64,000 bases of DNA, from positions 1 to 64,000 of the forward strand of contig NZ_JAGTAR010000029.1 in assembly GCF_018156225.1 (NCBI RefSeq), written 5' to 3'. The notes under the pieces were generated by a model. The model did not search any database. It saw nothing but the letters and a program-made list of their open reading frames with translations, and was not told the origin of the DNA. Below are positions 17,720-26,198 of this stretch, piece by piece (positions within the stretch are counted from its first letter, which is position 1; the number at the start of each line of letters is the position of its first letter). This DNA is from Carboxylicivirga sediminis (lineage in GTDB: Bacteria; Bacteroidota; Bacteroidia; Bacteroidales; Marinilabiliaceae). The position numbers were made by a program, and so were the translations under genes.

Positions 17720-19603
17720 ATGAGATACCTCAACCTCCTGTTTGTATGGCTAACAATGACGAGCCTTTCGGCAAGTAATCTTGCAGAAAAAGACATTATA
17801 ACAAAAGTCAATGAAGTCACTGTGTTTTTGAAAGGAGCACAGGTGAACCGCACTAAGTCCATCGAACTCAGCAAGGGCACGCAGCTGCTTCGCTTTTCGG
17901 GCCTATCGCCCTATATCGATGCCAAAAGCATACAAGTGAAAGCCAATGGCGCCCTGACCGTAATGTCCGTTAATCATCAGCAGAACTATCTGAACCAGCT
18001 AAAACACTCTGATGAAATCAAAAAACTGCAAACTCAGAAAAAAGAATTGGATGCACAACTACAGTTAATACATGCCTATCAGTCGGTGACACTTGAAGAG
18101 CTGGAGTTTTTAAAAGCTAACCGTTCGCTGGGCGGAAAAAACGAGCAACTGAGCCTGAGCAACCTGCAGCAAACATCTACCTATTATGGTAAGCGCCTGA
18201 AGGAGCTAAAACTACAAGAGATAGAACACAGTCAACAAATCAATTTGTTACAAACCGAGCTAACCAAGCTGGAGCACCAAATCAGAACGCTATCGGGCCA
18301 GAAAGAACACCCTAGCGGAGAGGTGCTGGTGAAGGTAGATGTTAAAACGCCTTGCAAAGCCCGTTTCGAGTTGTCATACCTGGTGAGTAATGCCGGCTGG
18401 TTCCCATCCTACGACATCAGGTCCAAAACCATTAGCGAGCCGGTGCAGCTCATCTATAAAGCCAATGTACAACAGGATACCAAAGTGGACTGGAACAATG
18501 TAAAGCTCACCTTTTCATCTTCTGACCCCAAAGCATCAGGAGTGGCCCCCGAATTGAAAACCTATTACCTGGATTACAACATGCTGCCACCCAACTACGA
18601 GATGGCAGTGAATGAGGTGAGCGGAAGGGTGTTGGACGATATGAACGAACCCTTGCCAGGCGTTAATGTGGTGGTAAAAGGCACTTCAATTGGCACAGTT
18701 ACCAATATGGATGGCTACTACTCCATTACCATCCCCAACAATGCGGCCTATCTGGAGTATTCGTTTGTTGGCTTTGAGCAAAAAACGCTGCCCATCACCG
18801 GGGCTAACCTCAATGTTAAGCTAACACTTGATGCAGTTGGCCTGGACGAAGTAGTGGTGACAGGCTATGGAGGTGATATCAGCTCGGCTTTACAAGGACG
18901 TGCCGCAGGTGTAAGTGTGCGACCTAAAAAAGAGAAAAGTATAAAGATAAGAGGTACATCGAGCCTTGCTCTACCTACCAGACAGGTTAGAAACCAAACA
19001 ACGGTTGATTTTCAGATAAAACAGACCTACACCATTCCTACGGATAATAAAAACTACACGGTGGATATGGATGCCTATGAGTTGGATGCCAGCTACCAAT
19101 ACTATTGCGTGCCTAAGATCGATCGCGATGCCTTTCTGATAGCCCGGATTACCGACTGGGAACAATACAACCTGCTGGAGGGAGAAGCGAACATATTTTT
19201 TGAGGATACTTACATTGGTAAAACCCTGCTGGATGTGCGCTATGCCAGCGATACACTCAACCTATCACTCGGCCGTGATAAGCAGGTGCTTGTTTCGCGT
19301 GAGACAGTTAAAAATTATACTACCAGGCAGTTTATTGGCAATAAAAAGCAGGACAGCAAAGCGTGGGAGACTACCATACGAAATAATAAGAACCAGACCA
19401 TTAACCTGATTGTGTTAGACCAAATACCTGTATCGACCCTTGAGGAGATTGAAGTAAAAATAGACGAACTAAGCAAAGGACTGCTAAACAAGGATACCGG
19501 AGAAGTGAGCTGGGAGATGAGCATGGCACCAACTGAACAGACCAGACTCCAGCTTAAATACACGGTGAAGTATCCTAAATATCGTAACTTGGTGATTGAG
19601 TAA
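17720..19603 (+). CDS. MuiA-like DUF4139 protein with embedded SusC-like segment
   Basis: 627 residues, secreted (signal peptide about 1-19). An N-terminal DUF4140-like domain (VNEVTVFLKGAQVNR) is followed by a coiled coil (about 90-195), then a DUF4139 beta-rich domain. Residues about 299-415 interrupt DUF4139 with a CarboxypepD_reg domain (VSGRVLDDMNEPLPGVNVVV), a TonB-box-like VGLDEVVVTGYG and a shortened plug-like piece (ALQGRAAGVSV ... IKIRGTSSLA), as at the N-terminus of SusC receptors. DUF4139 resumes at about 420. No receptor barrel is present. MuiA-type proteins were named for mucoidy inhibition in E. coli contexts; the role here is unknown, probably envelope. It shares a promoter motif with the downstream SIMPL gene. 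Confidence 0.85.
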   Translation: MRYLNLLFVWLTMTSLSASNLAEKDIITKVNEVTVFLKGAQVNRTKSIELSKGTQLLRFSGLSPYIDAKSIQVKANGALTVMSVNHQQNYLNQLKHSDEIKKLQTQKKELDAQLQLIHAYQSVTLEELEFLKANRSLGGKNEQLSLSNLQQTSTYYGKRLKELKLQEIEHSQQINLLQTELTKLEHQIRTLSGQKEHPSGEVLVKVDVKTPCKARFELSYLVSNAGWFPSYDIRSKTISEPVQLIYKANVQQDTKVDWNNVKLTFSSSDPKASGVAPELKTYYLDYNMLPPNYEMAVNEVSGRVLDDMNEPLPGVNVVVKGTSIGTVTNMDGYYSITIPNNAAYLEYSFVGFEQKTLPITGANLNVKLTLDAVGLDEVVVTGYGGDISSALQGRAAGVSVRPKKEKSIKIRGTSSLALPTRQVRNQTTVDFQIKQTYTIPTDNKNYTVDMDAYELDASYQYYCVPKIDRDAFLIARITDWEQYNLLEGEANIFFEDTYIGKTLLDVRYASDTLNLSLGRDKQVLVSRETVKNYTTRQFIGNKKQDSKAWETTIRNNKNQTINLIVLDQIPVSTLEEIEVKIDELSKGLLNKDTGEVSWEMSMAPTEQTRLQLKYTVKYPKYRNLVIE

Positions 19604-19630
19604 ATTTTTTCAAAAAAAATTAGAAGGGTG

Positions 19631-19671
19631 TTTATGGAATTAAACCCAATGCGGCATCCTTATAGCGACAA
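19631..19671 (+). promoter_or_regulatory. Conserved two-block promoter motif (copy 2)
   Basis: TTTATGGAAT, 13 bp, then GCATCCTTATAGCGACAA, ending 31 bp before the SIMPL start codon. Block order, spacing and distance to the ATG match copy 1. Confidence 0.65.
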
Positions 19672-19702
19672 ATAATTTATAAAACCATTTAAACAGATAG
19701 TT

Positions 19703-20422
19703 ATGAAACGTACAACCTACATTAGCCTGATGATTCTATTTATTGCCAATACCCTTGTGGCTCAAAACAGTAATCGCATCAAAGTAGAAGGGCAGGCACG
19801 CATAAGCGAGGTGCCTGAAGAAATCATTGTGTCAGTTGACCTGACGGTGAAGGACAGTCTTTATCAGGAATGCTTCAGCAAGGCCATGGAAAGCCTGAAA
19901 ACACTGAAGCACACCTTTGAAAAGAATGGTATCGACCCAAAATTTATTAAATCCAAGGCCATATCAGTTAACGAGGCCTATGAGTGGCAGCAAAATAAAC
20001 GCATTAAGTCGGGTTATGTGGCCAACATTTCTTTGGAAGTGAAGGACGCCTTTACTCAAAAGTTTTCGGATGCATTATTAAAGAGTCTGAATCGGGCTGA
20101 TTTAAACATCAACTACCGCCTGGCATTTGGCTTCAGCGAAGCACAAAAAGAGAAATTAAAAGCAAAAGCTATTGAACTGGCTGTGGCCGATGCCCAACAA
20201 AAAGCAGAGATTATAGCCAATGCAGCAGGCGTAAAGCTAACAGGCATTGCCAATATCAATTACGGAGCCGATACACCTTCTTTCCGCCCAATGGATATGA
20301 TGATGGATAAAGAAATGACACCTGCCATTACCAGAGCTGATAATTTTTCGGGTGTTGACCTGAACCCCAAAGAACAAGTGATTATAAGTGCCATTTACAT
20401 GGAGTGGACATTTGCCGAGTAA
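19703..20422 (+). CDS. SIMPL (DUF541) domain protein
   Basis: 239 residues, secreted (signal peptide MKRTTYISLMILFIANTLVAQ). A single SIMPL/DUF541 domain with IKVEGQARISEVPEEIIVSVDLTVKD near the N-terminus and the central DAQQKAEIIANAAGVKL motif typical of the fold. Periplasmic or outer-membrane associated. SIMPL proteins are linked to oxidative or envelope stress in other bacteria (family knowledge), but the biochemical role is unsettled. Sharing a promoter motif with the DUF4139 gene suggests a common envelope response. Confidence 0.9.
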   Translation: MKRTTYISLMILFIANTLVAQNSNRIKVEGQARISEVPEEIIVSVDLTVKDSLYQECFSKAMESLKTLKHTFEKNGIDPKFIKSKAISVNEAYEWQQNKRIKSGYVANISLEVKDAFTQKFSDALLKSLNRADLNINYRLAFGFSEAQKEKLKAKAIELAVADAQQKAEIIANAAGVKLTGIANINYGADTPSFRPMDMMMDKEMTPAITRADNFSGVDLNPKEQVIISAIYMEWTFAE

Positions 20423-20423
20423 G

Positions 20424-20460
20424 AAAAAAGGCTGTTCGCCAGGTAGCGAGCAGCCTTTCT
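20424..20460 (+). terminator. Bidirectional terminator between SIMPL and Cys-rich lipoprotein genes
   Basis: 13-bp stem (20427-20439 with 20446-20458, one G-T pair) with a 6-nt loop. A-rich on the left and T-rich on the right, so it can serve both converging genes. Confidence 0.8.
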
Positions 20461-20490
20461 CTCTTTCATGAGACGATTTCCTGATAAGCG

Positions 20491-20799
20491 TTATGCTTCC
20501 GTATTCTCACCCTCTGTATCTTTTCCTTCTTTTTCGCAACAAGCTTTCTTTTCAGCATCTGTGCATTCTTTAGCAGTGCTATCTTTTTCACAGCAAGCTT
20601 TCTTTTCAGCATCAGTACACTCTTTTGCTGTGCTGTCTTTTTCGCAACAAGCTTTTTCAGCTTCAGCTTCAACTGTTGCCTCAACAGTGGTTTCTACAGC
20701 TGCTTTGTCTTTAGCCTCTTCACCTTGTGCATTAGTTTTCATTCCACATGATGAAACCACCATTGCTGCTACTGCCAATACTACTAGAATTCTTTTCAT
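20491..20799 (-). CDS. Small Cys/Glu/Lys-rich repeat lipoprotein
   Basis: 102 residues. Lipoprotein signal MKRILVVLAVAAMVVSSC with lipobox VSSC, then an acidic low-complexity stretch. An 18-residue unit (KACCEKDSTAKECTDAEK) follows twice plus a partial third copy, then an acidic tail. Each unit holds a CC pair and one more Cys, giving eight cysteines after the lipobox. No family recognised; metal or thiol chemistry can be imagined but is not shown. The 54-bp DNA period proves internal duplication. It is expressed towards the SIMPL gene and ends at the shared terminator. Confidence 0.7.
   Translation of the reverse strand: MKRILVVLAVAAMVVSSCGMKTNAQGEEAKDKAAVETTVEATVEAEAEKACCEKDSTAKECTDAEKKACCEKDSTAKECTDAEKKACCEKEGKDTEGENTEA
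20541..20662 (-). repeat. 54-bp tandem coding repeat
   Basis: AAGCTT recurs at 20541, 20595 and 20649, an exact 54-bp period with a few synonymous differences between copies. Two full units and part of a third encode the CC-containing repeats of the lipoprotein. Confidence 0.85.
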
Positions 20800-21007
20800 G
20801 ATTTTGATAGTTTGAGTTAATAAATGTATGTGAATGTAGTTTATATAAAACTCTGATTAAGATAGCTCTACTTATTACGGTATTATTACTAAAGGGTTAC
20901 AATTATCTAAAAAAATACTTAATAATAAAAACAAACGCCTATATAAAACTGATAAACTGCCCGAATTTACATGATTTAGCTTTCAGATCAGCAACTATTC
21001 TGCCTTA

Positions 21008-23488
21008 CTAAAAATGCAGCTTCAAATATAACAAAGGCGTAAAAGGAACGGCTTCAGGGTTGATGTACACTGTATTAAGCTGATCGAATGGAACACGATT
21101 AAACTGGTTATATTTGATATTATCAGCATCTGTTAGATTTAATACTGATAGACCTATTTCGCCATCAAATTTTGTTGATGCGAGTCTGTACACTAGCGAT
21201 GCATCCAGTCGGTTGTAATCAGCCTCTGTATAGCTTTGATCGACATAGCTGTTATACAGAGGAAAGCCGGAACCGTATACATAGCTGGCTGATAGGTGGA
21301 AACGCCCGAGGTTAAGCAAGCCGGCCAGTTTTACTTCATGCCGCTGATCCTGAAATGCCCTTCGATACTCGTCTTTTTGATAAAACGGAAAATGATCTTC
21401 TGTTTTACTCAATGAATAGGAGGCCCATACCGAATGTCCTTTAAAATCTTTCTTAGCATAAAAATCTATACCATAAGAGCGGCTGTCGCCAATAAAAATA
21501 TAGCTCTCCTGGCGGTAACGAATAAAGCGGGTTAAGCCATCATTGGTTTTGTAATAGGTATCAATGCTGAACAGAAAATTTTTAGGTGTGTAAGCCCCTC
21601 CCAGCACATAGTGCGTTGAACTGATTACGGGTACTTCATCATTATCGGCAATAGACCAGGAGTATCGATAGTTACCACTTGCATCTTCCACCGAGCTTTT
21701 AACTAAAAACTGATGATAGCGTCCCCACGAGGCATTCAGCTTAATATTACCCGATGCCCTGAATGACAGACTCAGGCGCGGATCGAAATACAACTTGTTA
21801 AGAAAAAAGGAATGATTCATGCGTAGGCCCGCTGTCATATACAAGCGCGAAGCCAGCTTAAGTTCATTCTGGGCATATATACTCAGGCGGTTGGCCCGTT
21901 CTGTGAGGTCGATGTAGCGTGTATCAAAAGTATCTTCATACAGCACCAAATCGTTATGCACGAAATCAAGACCCATTGTCAGGCTATTTCGCTCTCCCAT
22001 CTGAAATCTATTTTCCCACTGAGCAGACAGTTCGCCCACATCATTTTGGTCCTGTTCATCAGCTCTCACTACTTTAAAGGTATTACGACGATTACTCACC
22101 TCGCGCAGCTGTGAATAGTGGGAATATAGGGCCGAATAACTGACTTTTAAATTAGATGAAAGACCATTCGCAAGTGTTTTACCATAAAAAAGTGTCGCAC
22201 CCAACTGATGATTATCTTCCCGGGTTTGTTGCTCCCAGCTACTTCTATCCCGCTCTTGTGAGGCATTAACCAAGAAGTCATCATCAGCATAGAGCATACT
22301 CATGTATAACAGGTCGCCATTATCTCCCTGTAAAGAGTATTTGATGTTGAAATCGCGAAACTCATAATCAGGAATTGCGTCAATCTGACTATTAGAATTG
22401 TTGTTGCTTTTATAACTGACATCATCCTTATCAAACATGTTGTAGTAGGTTTGTCTGAAAGCCAGCATCAGAGATGATTTCCTGAACAACGGTACTTCAA
22501 CCATACCATTGAGCGTCTGGTTATTGATGAACAAATTAACACCGGGCTTATTTAAATTACCATTCTTACCTGCAATATTAACAATGCCCCCCACCACATC
22601 ATCATTGGGCACTCCATATCCACCTTTTTGAATCTCTATGCTTTTGGCCACATAAGGGTTTACGGCACTGATGTTGTCATTAAAATTTTTCAGCCCCCAA
22701 ATGGTGAAACCATCAAACTTAACACGGCTGGTACCTTCGGGGCTGCCCCAAATAATCAGATCGTTGGGTTGCTCGCCAGCTGCCAGAATCCCCGGTTGTA
22801 AACGTAAGAGATTAAAAACCGAGTTATCACCGTTTCCGGGCAGGTAGTTGGCAATGTGGTGGTTCAGGCTTGTAAGGCCGGATGCTTCACCAATCTGTGT
22901 TGACTTCTCCACAATGTTATTGGTAATCACTACCTCTTTAATACCAAAAACCGATGGTTGTAATACAATGGTATGCTGCGCACCGGCCACCAAAACAGTA
23001 TCAAGCATATAACATCCCAAGTGCGAGGCTGTTACTTCATATACACTATCCTCCTGAAAGTTGAAACTAAACATGCCTTTGATGTCTGTCACTGTCTGCT
23101 GATCATTGGCCCTGATATGCGAAAAGGGCAATGGCTCGCCCGTTTTTGCTTCAATAATTTTTCCTACCAGCGTAAAGCTTTTCAATGGCTTGGTTTGCTT
23201 TACCGGGTAGATGATATACACCTCCCTGCTTTTTTGATAATCCAGTGGCAGCCCTTTTAAAATAGCTGAGAGTGCTTCGTCAATACTGTTAAAGCTTTGC
23301 TTTATGGTTATTTTATAGTGTGAAAGCTGCTCATCGTTAAAGGAAAACTGCAGCTGGTAGGCCTCCCGCCATTCAATGAGTAGTTCATTCAGGGGCCTGG
23401 AATGGCAATCCACCTCAATAGTTTGTGAAAAAACTGCAGAGGTGGATAAAATCCAAGTAGATATAAAAAAAACAATAATTCGTTTCAC
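21008..23488 (-). CDS. TonB-dependent outer-membrane receptor with STN signalling domain
   Basis: 826 residues. Signal peptide, then an STN (secretin/TonB short N-terminal) domain at about 25-95 that signals to FecR. A CarboxypepD_reg domain lies at about 105-180 and a TonB-dependent plug near 205-305 (TSLNHHIANYLPGNGDNSVFNLLRLQPGI, IQKGGYGVPNDDVVGGIVNI). The 22-strand-type beta-barrel runs to a terminal aromatic residue (YLKLHF). Role: energy-dependent uptake of an unknown ligand coupled to transcription. Third gene of the ECF-FecR-receptor operon, 49 bp after FecR. Confidence 0.92.
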   Translation of the reverse strand: MKRIIVFFISTWILSTSAVFSQTIEVDCHSRPLNELLIEWREAYQLQFSFNDEQLSHYKITIKQSFNSIDEALSAILKGLPLDYQKSREVYIIYPVKQTKPLKSFTLVGKIIEAKTGEPLPFSHIRANDQQTVTDIKGMFSFNFQEDSVYEVTASHLGCYMLDTVLVAGAQHTIVLQPSVFGIKEVVITNNIVEKSTQIGEASGLTSLNHHIANYLPGNGDNSVFNLLRLQPGILAAGEQPNDLIIWGSPEGTSRVKFDGFTIWGLKNFNDNISAVNPYVAKSIEIQKGGYGVPNDDVVGGIVNIAGKNGNLNKPGVNLFINNQTLNGMVEVPLFRKSSLMLAFRQTYYNMFDKDDVSYKSNNNSNSQIDAIPDYEFRDFNIKYSLQGDNGDLLYMSMLYADDDFLVNASQERDRSSWEQQTREDNHQLGATLFYGKTLANGLSSNLKVSYSALYSHYSQLREVSNRRNTFKVVRADEQDQNDVGELSAQWENRFQMGERNSLTMGLDFVHNDLVLYEDTFDTRYIDLTERANRLSIYAQNELKLASRLYMTAGLRMNHSFFLNKLYFDPRLSLSFRASGNIKLNASWGRYHQFLVKSSVEDASGNYRYSWSIADNDEVPVISSTHYVLGGAYTPKNFLFSIDTYYKTNDGLTRFIRYRQESYIFIGDSRSYGIDFYAKKDFKGHSVWASYSLSKTEDHFPFYQKDEYRRAFQDQRHEVKLAGLLNLGRFHLSASYVYGSGFPLYNSYVDQSYTEADYNRLDASLVYRLASTKFDGEIGLSVLNLTDADNIKYNQFNRVPFDQLNTVYINPEAVPFTPLLYLKLHF

Positions 23489-23537
23489 GTAATCAACTTA
23501 TGTCCAATGACGGCAAATGCCTTTATCAGTATACTAT

Positions 23538-24422
23538 CTATTGACTTACCTTATAGCCATAACTTGTTTTTTCAAGCTTTAGTCCCATCGACAGGCATAT
23601 CATGTTCATCACTTCATCGGCAGAACGGTTGCGAGAGAAGTTACCACTATACAAGTCATTCATTTGGCCCACTGTTTGGATGCGTACCCCGTACTGGCGC
23701 TCCACTTCTTCAAAAACAGTTTGAACAGGCGTTCCGGTAAAGAAGAACATATCGTTCATCCAGGAAATATTAGTTGCTGCGTCTTCCTCAACCTCACTTA
23801 CCAAGCTACCATTTGACTGGATATAGGCCTGCATATTAGGGGTAATATCGGTTGATTCGCCACTAAGCACACTCACTACTCTCACTTTACCGGTATAGCA
23901 GGTTACTTTATACTCATTTTTGCGGGCATAAATATTAAAACTTGTGCCCAATACAATGGTTCGCCCAAGTGAAGAAACCACTTCAAATGATTGACCTTTT
24001 TGAACCTTAAAGAAGCCTTCGCCTTCAAACTGCACTTCACGATTGAAACGCCACCATAAAGGTTGGTACTTGACAACTGAACCTGCATTGAGTTCAATAC
24101 TGGAACCATCTGGTAAAAGGGCGGTCAGGTGCTGACCCATAGGCGCACTCACTGTTTTGGTATACAAACGGAAGAATGCAGTTGTGGCTAATAACACCAC
24201 CAGCAAAGCGGCCACGGTCATCAGTAACGGACGTAATGTTCTGACCTTTGCAGGCATGGTTTCAGGCTGCACTCTTTCGCTGGGCGATGCTTCCATAGTT
24301 GCCTCCAGCTCTTGCCACACATCATGCTTTGAACGCGAATAGGATGGTTCAAGCTCTGGCAACGACCTTAAAAAGTCTTCATCGTTGCGCCATTGGTCGT
24401 TATGTAACTGTTCGTTCTTCAT
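23538..24422 (-). CDS. FecR-type transmembrane anti-sigma factor
   Basis: 294 residues. A cytosolic N-terminal sigma-binding segment is followed by one membrane helix (about 65-85, LLMTVAALLVVLLATTAFF). The periplasmic FecR domain shows GQHLTALLPDGSSIELNAGS, GEGFFKVQKGQSFEV and LGTSFNIYARK, and a C-terminal DUF4974/STN-like domain comes last. It relays receptor occupancy to the sigma factor encoded just upstream. Its start overlaps the sigma stop by 4 bp (ATGA-type), so the two are translationally coupled. Confidence 0.93.
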   Translation of the reverse strand: MKNEQLHNDQWRNDEDFLRSLPELEPSYSRSKHDVWQELEATMEASPSERVQPETMPAKVRTLRPLLMTVAALLVVLLATTAFFRLYTKTVSAPMGQHLTALLPDGSSIELNAGSVVKYQPLWWRFNREVQFEGEGFFKVQKGQSFEVVSSLGRTIVLGTSFNIYARKNEYKVTCYTGKVRVVSVLSGESTDITPNMQAYIQSNGSLVSEVEEDAATNISWMNDMFFFTGTPVQTVFEEVERQYGVRIQTVGQMNDLYSGNFSRNRSADEVMNMICLSMGLKLEKTSYGYKVSQ

Positions 24423-24907
24423 TGTACTGCCAGTGCTTCTCTTAGAAATTGTAATGCGTGCTTCATCCGCTTTTCTACGGCCTTGATACTTAGTTCGAGC
24501 CGTTGGGCGATTTCATGGTACTTTAGTTCGTCGTTGCGGCTCATCAAAAATACCTCTCTTTGTTTTTCAGGCATCCGTCTAAGCGCCTTTTCATAGTTTG
24601 TTTTTAATTCTTCATAACTGACGGCCTCTTCGGGTGTTTGACTGCTGCTGTCGTCGGGTGGCCTGGCCCTGAACGATTGCTCCGTTTGGCTATGTCTGTA
24701 CTTACTAACCAAAGCATCTTTTGCCATTTTGTAGAGTAATCCAACCAATTCCTCGGGTCGTTTATCTAATTGTTTCTCCCACAATTTAAGGAATACATCC
24801 TGAACAATGTCGGTTGCCAGTTCAGCATCACCACAGCGGTAATATAGGAAATTACGCAAGTGATCAAATTGCTCATCAAACAATCGTTTAAAATCTTCCC
24901 GTTTCAA
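24419..24907 (-). CDS. ECF sigma factor (FecI-like)
   Basis: 162 residues. Sigma-70 region 2 (LFDEQFDHLRNFLYYRCGDAELATDIVQDVFLKLWE, about 9-44) and region 4 (ALRRMPEKQREVFLMSRND...YHEIAQRLELSIKAVEKRMKHAL, about 105-155), joined by a short linker. It belongs to the Bacteroidetes-expanded ECF group and is expected to direct transcription of the receptor operon when FecR is inactivated. First gene of the operon. Confidence 0.93.
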   Translation of the reverse strand: MKREDFKRLFDEQFDHLRNFLYYRCGDAELATDIVQDVFLKLWEKQLDKRPEELVGLLYKMAKDALVSKYRHSQTEQSFRARPPDDSSSQTPEEAVSYEELKTNYEKALRRMPEKQREVFLMSRNDELKYHEIAQRLELSIKAVEKRMKHALQFLREALAVQ

Positions 24908-24977
24908 AATAGTGATAATTGATGGTCTTTAGCTTAGCTAATTTACTACGAAAATATTGAATGTCATCATTGTGGTG

Positions 24978-25009
24978 AAAAAGCCGAAGAAGCACGTTTA
25001 CTTCTTCGG
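24978..25009 (-). terminator. Terminator of the DYGDG lipoprotein gene
   Basis: Perfect 9-bp stem (24984-24992 with 25001-25009), 8-nt loop, and a minus-strand T-run from A residues 24978-24982. It separates the lipoprotein gene from the ECF operon. Confidence 0.8.
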
Positions 25010-25034
25010 TCTTTATACGGAATCGGGAAATTGA

Positions 25035-25979
25035 TTATTGTCCGTTTTGATTTTGATTACGTTCTTGGCGGCGTTCACGCTTCCATTTACCTATTACAAA
25101 CTGCTCAGAACCTTCGGCTGTGGTCATGGTAGCAATGTTGTCGCATTCGCCATCGCCGTAGTTTATGGTGGCAAACTGAACACCATTCTTGTATAAAGCT
25201 ACCTCACCTGCAACAATCCAGCGGCAGCCACCTTTTTTAATCAGTCGGTTGGTGATTTCACGACGATAGCTGTTACCATCAGAATCCACGCATTCAACAT
25301 TACCCGTGATTTCAAATACATCATCAGTCGGGTCGAAAGGTGTAGCCATACCAGCTGACCAAACGCGTTCGTACTCAGCATAGCGGTCAATGGTTGTTCC
25401 GTCTTCCAATGTGAAAGTTAAGTCACGTACAATGGTCACTTTCATTTCATCAATCAGGAAGGTTTTTACAATGGTTCCTGAAATACCAACCCCATCAACA
25501 CTGAAATCCTGGAATGTGATGGTTCGGGTAGCTCCATTCACCAATCGCGAATCGGTTTGCACAATAACAATCACACCCGCAATGATACGTCCATTGGCCA
25601 GTTCAATGCCATCGCCGTAATCGAGTGTGATGGTGCGTGGCCAGCCGCCTTCTTCCTTTTCAATCAGAATACTGGGGCAAACACCCAGTTTATAACGCTC
25701 GCGGAAACGGTTGCGTGTTTGATCGCCACCTGCTTTAAGACTTGCATCTCCCTCTACCGCCATGGCTACTTCTGCAGCTTCATCGGTACCGGTAAACAGG
25801 TCAACTTCAAATTCGGCTGCTTCGGCCACATCATCCAGGGCCGCTTCGGTGGTCACAACCGATTCAGTAGTGGATTTCAGATCCACATCAGCCATTGGCA
25901 TATCGTCAATAATACTGTCGTTTTTATCGCAAGCTGCCAGGGCCGCCATAACTGCTAATGATAATAATACCTTTTTCAT
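25035..25979 (-). CDS. Lipoprotein of unknown function
   Basis: 314 residues. Lipoprotein signal MKKVLLSLAVMAALAAC, then a roughly 60-residue Asp/Glu/Ala-rich linker. A beta-rich region follows with two similar pieces (ITLDYGDGIELANGRIIAGV near 118, and INYGDGECDNIATM near 275), suggesting a duplicated domain. The C-terminus is Gln/Asn/Arg-rich (RRQERNQNQNGQ). Not recognised as a named family. It lies between two ECF sigma systems, divergent from one and upstream of the other, with a long untranslated region, so ECF control is possible. Confidence 0.75.
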   Translation of the reverse strand: MKKVLLSLAVMAALAACDKNDSIIDDMPMADVDLKSTTESVVTTEAALDDVAEAAEFEVDLFTGTDEAAEVAMAVEGDASLKAGGDQTRNRFRERYKLGVCPSILIEKEEGGWPRTITLDYGDGIELANGRIIAGVIVIVQTDSRLVNGATRTITFQDFSVDGVGISGTIVKTFLIDEMKVTIVRDLTFTLEDGTTIDRYAEYERVWSAGMATPFDPTDDVFEITGNVECVDSDGNSYRREITNRLIKKGGCRWIVAGEVALYKNGVQFATINYGDGECDNIATMTTAEGSEQFVIGKWKRERRQERNQNQNGQ

Positions 25980-26067
25980 AACTTCTTTTTTTATGTGATT
26001 AGTTAATTTCTTAGTCTGAAGAGCTGTCAGCGTTCCGTTTGAATCCTGTTTAAAACGCTCTTACACT

Positions 26068-26095
26068 GACATACCGCATTAGAAGGAAACTACCC
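26068..26095 (-). promoter_or_regulatory. Possible ECF-type promoter of the lipoprotein gene
   Basis: Minus-strand GGGTA (26091-26095), a 19-bp gap and TGTC (26068-26071), preceded by poly-T/poly-A. The layout resembles promoters I associate with Bacteroidetes FecI-type sigma factors, but that is from memory and the gap is long. Tentative. Confidence 0.25.
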
Positions 26096-26198
26096 TACCA
26101 ATAATTTGAAGTTTTTTTGAAAAAAAATTTTAAGCATCAGTGCTTATGGATGATACAAACATATTTTCCCTAATTTTACCTCAGATATAAACCATCAC

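Noticed and set aside
20468-20815. 115-codon plus-strand frame over the Cys-rich lipoprotein
   Set aside because: The repeats give Ser/Ala/Phe low complexity in this frame, while the minus frame gives a lipoprotein signal and conserved Cys spacing.
21008-24907. Polysaccharide utilisation locus around the TonB receptor
   Set aside because: No SusD-like gene or glycoside hydrolase follows the receptor; the receptor is FecA-style with STN, so only the sigma-regulated transport reading is kept.
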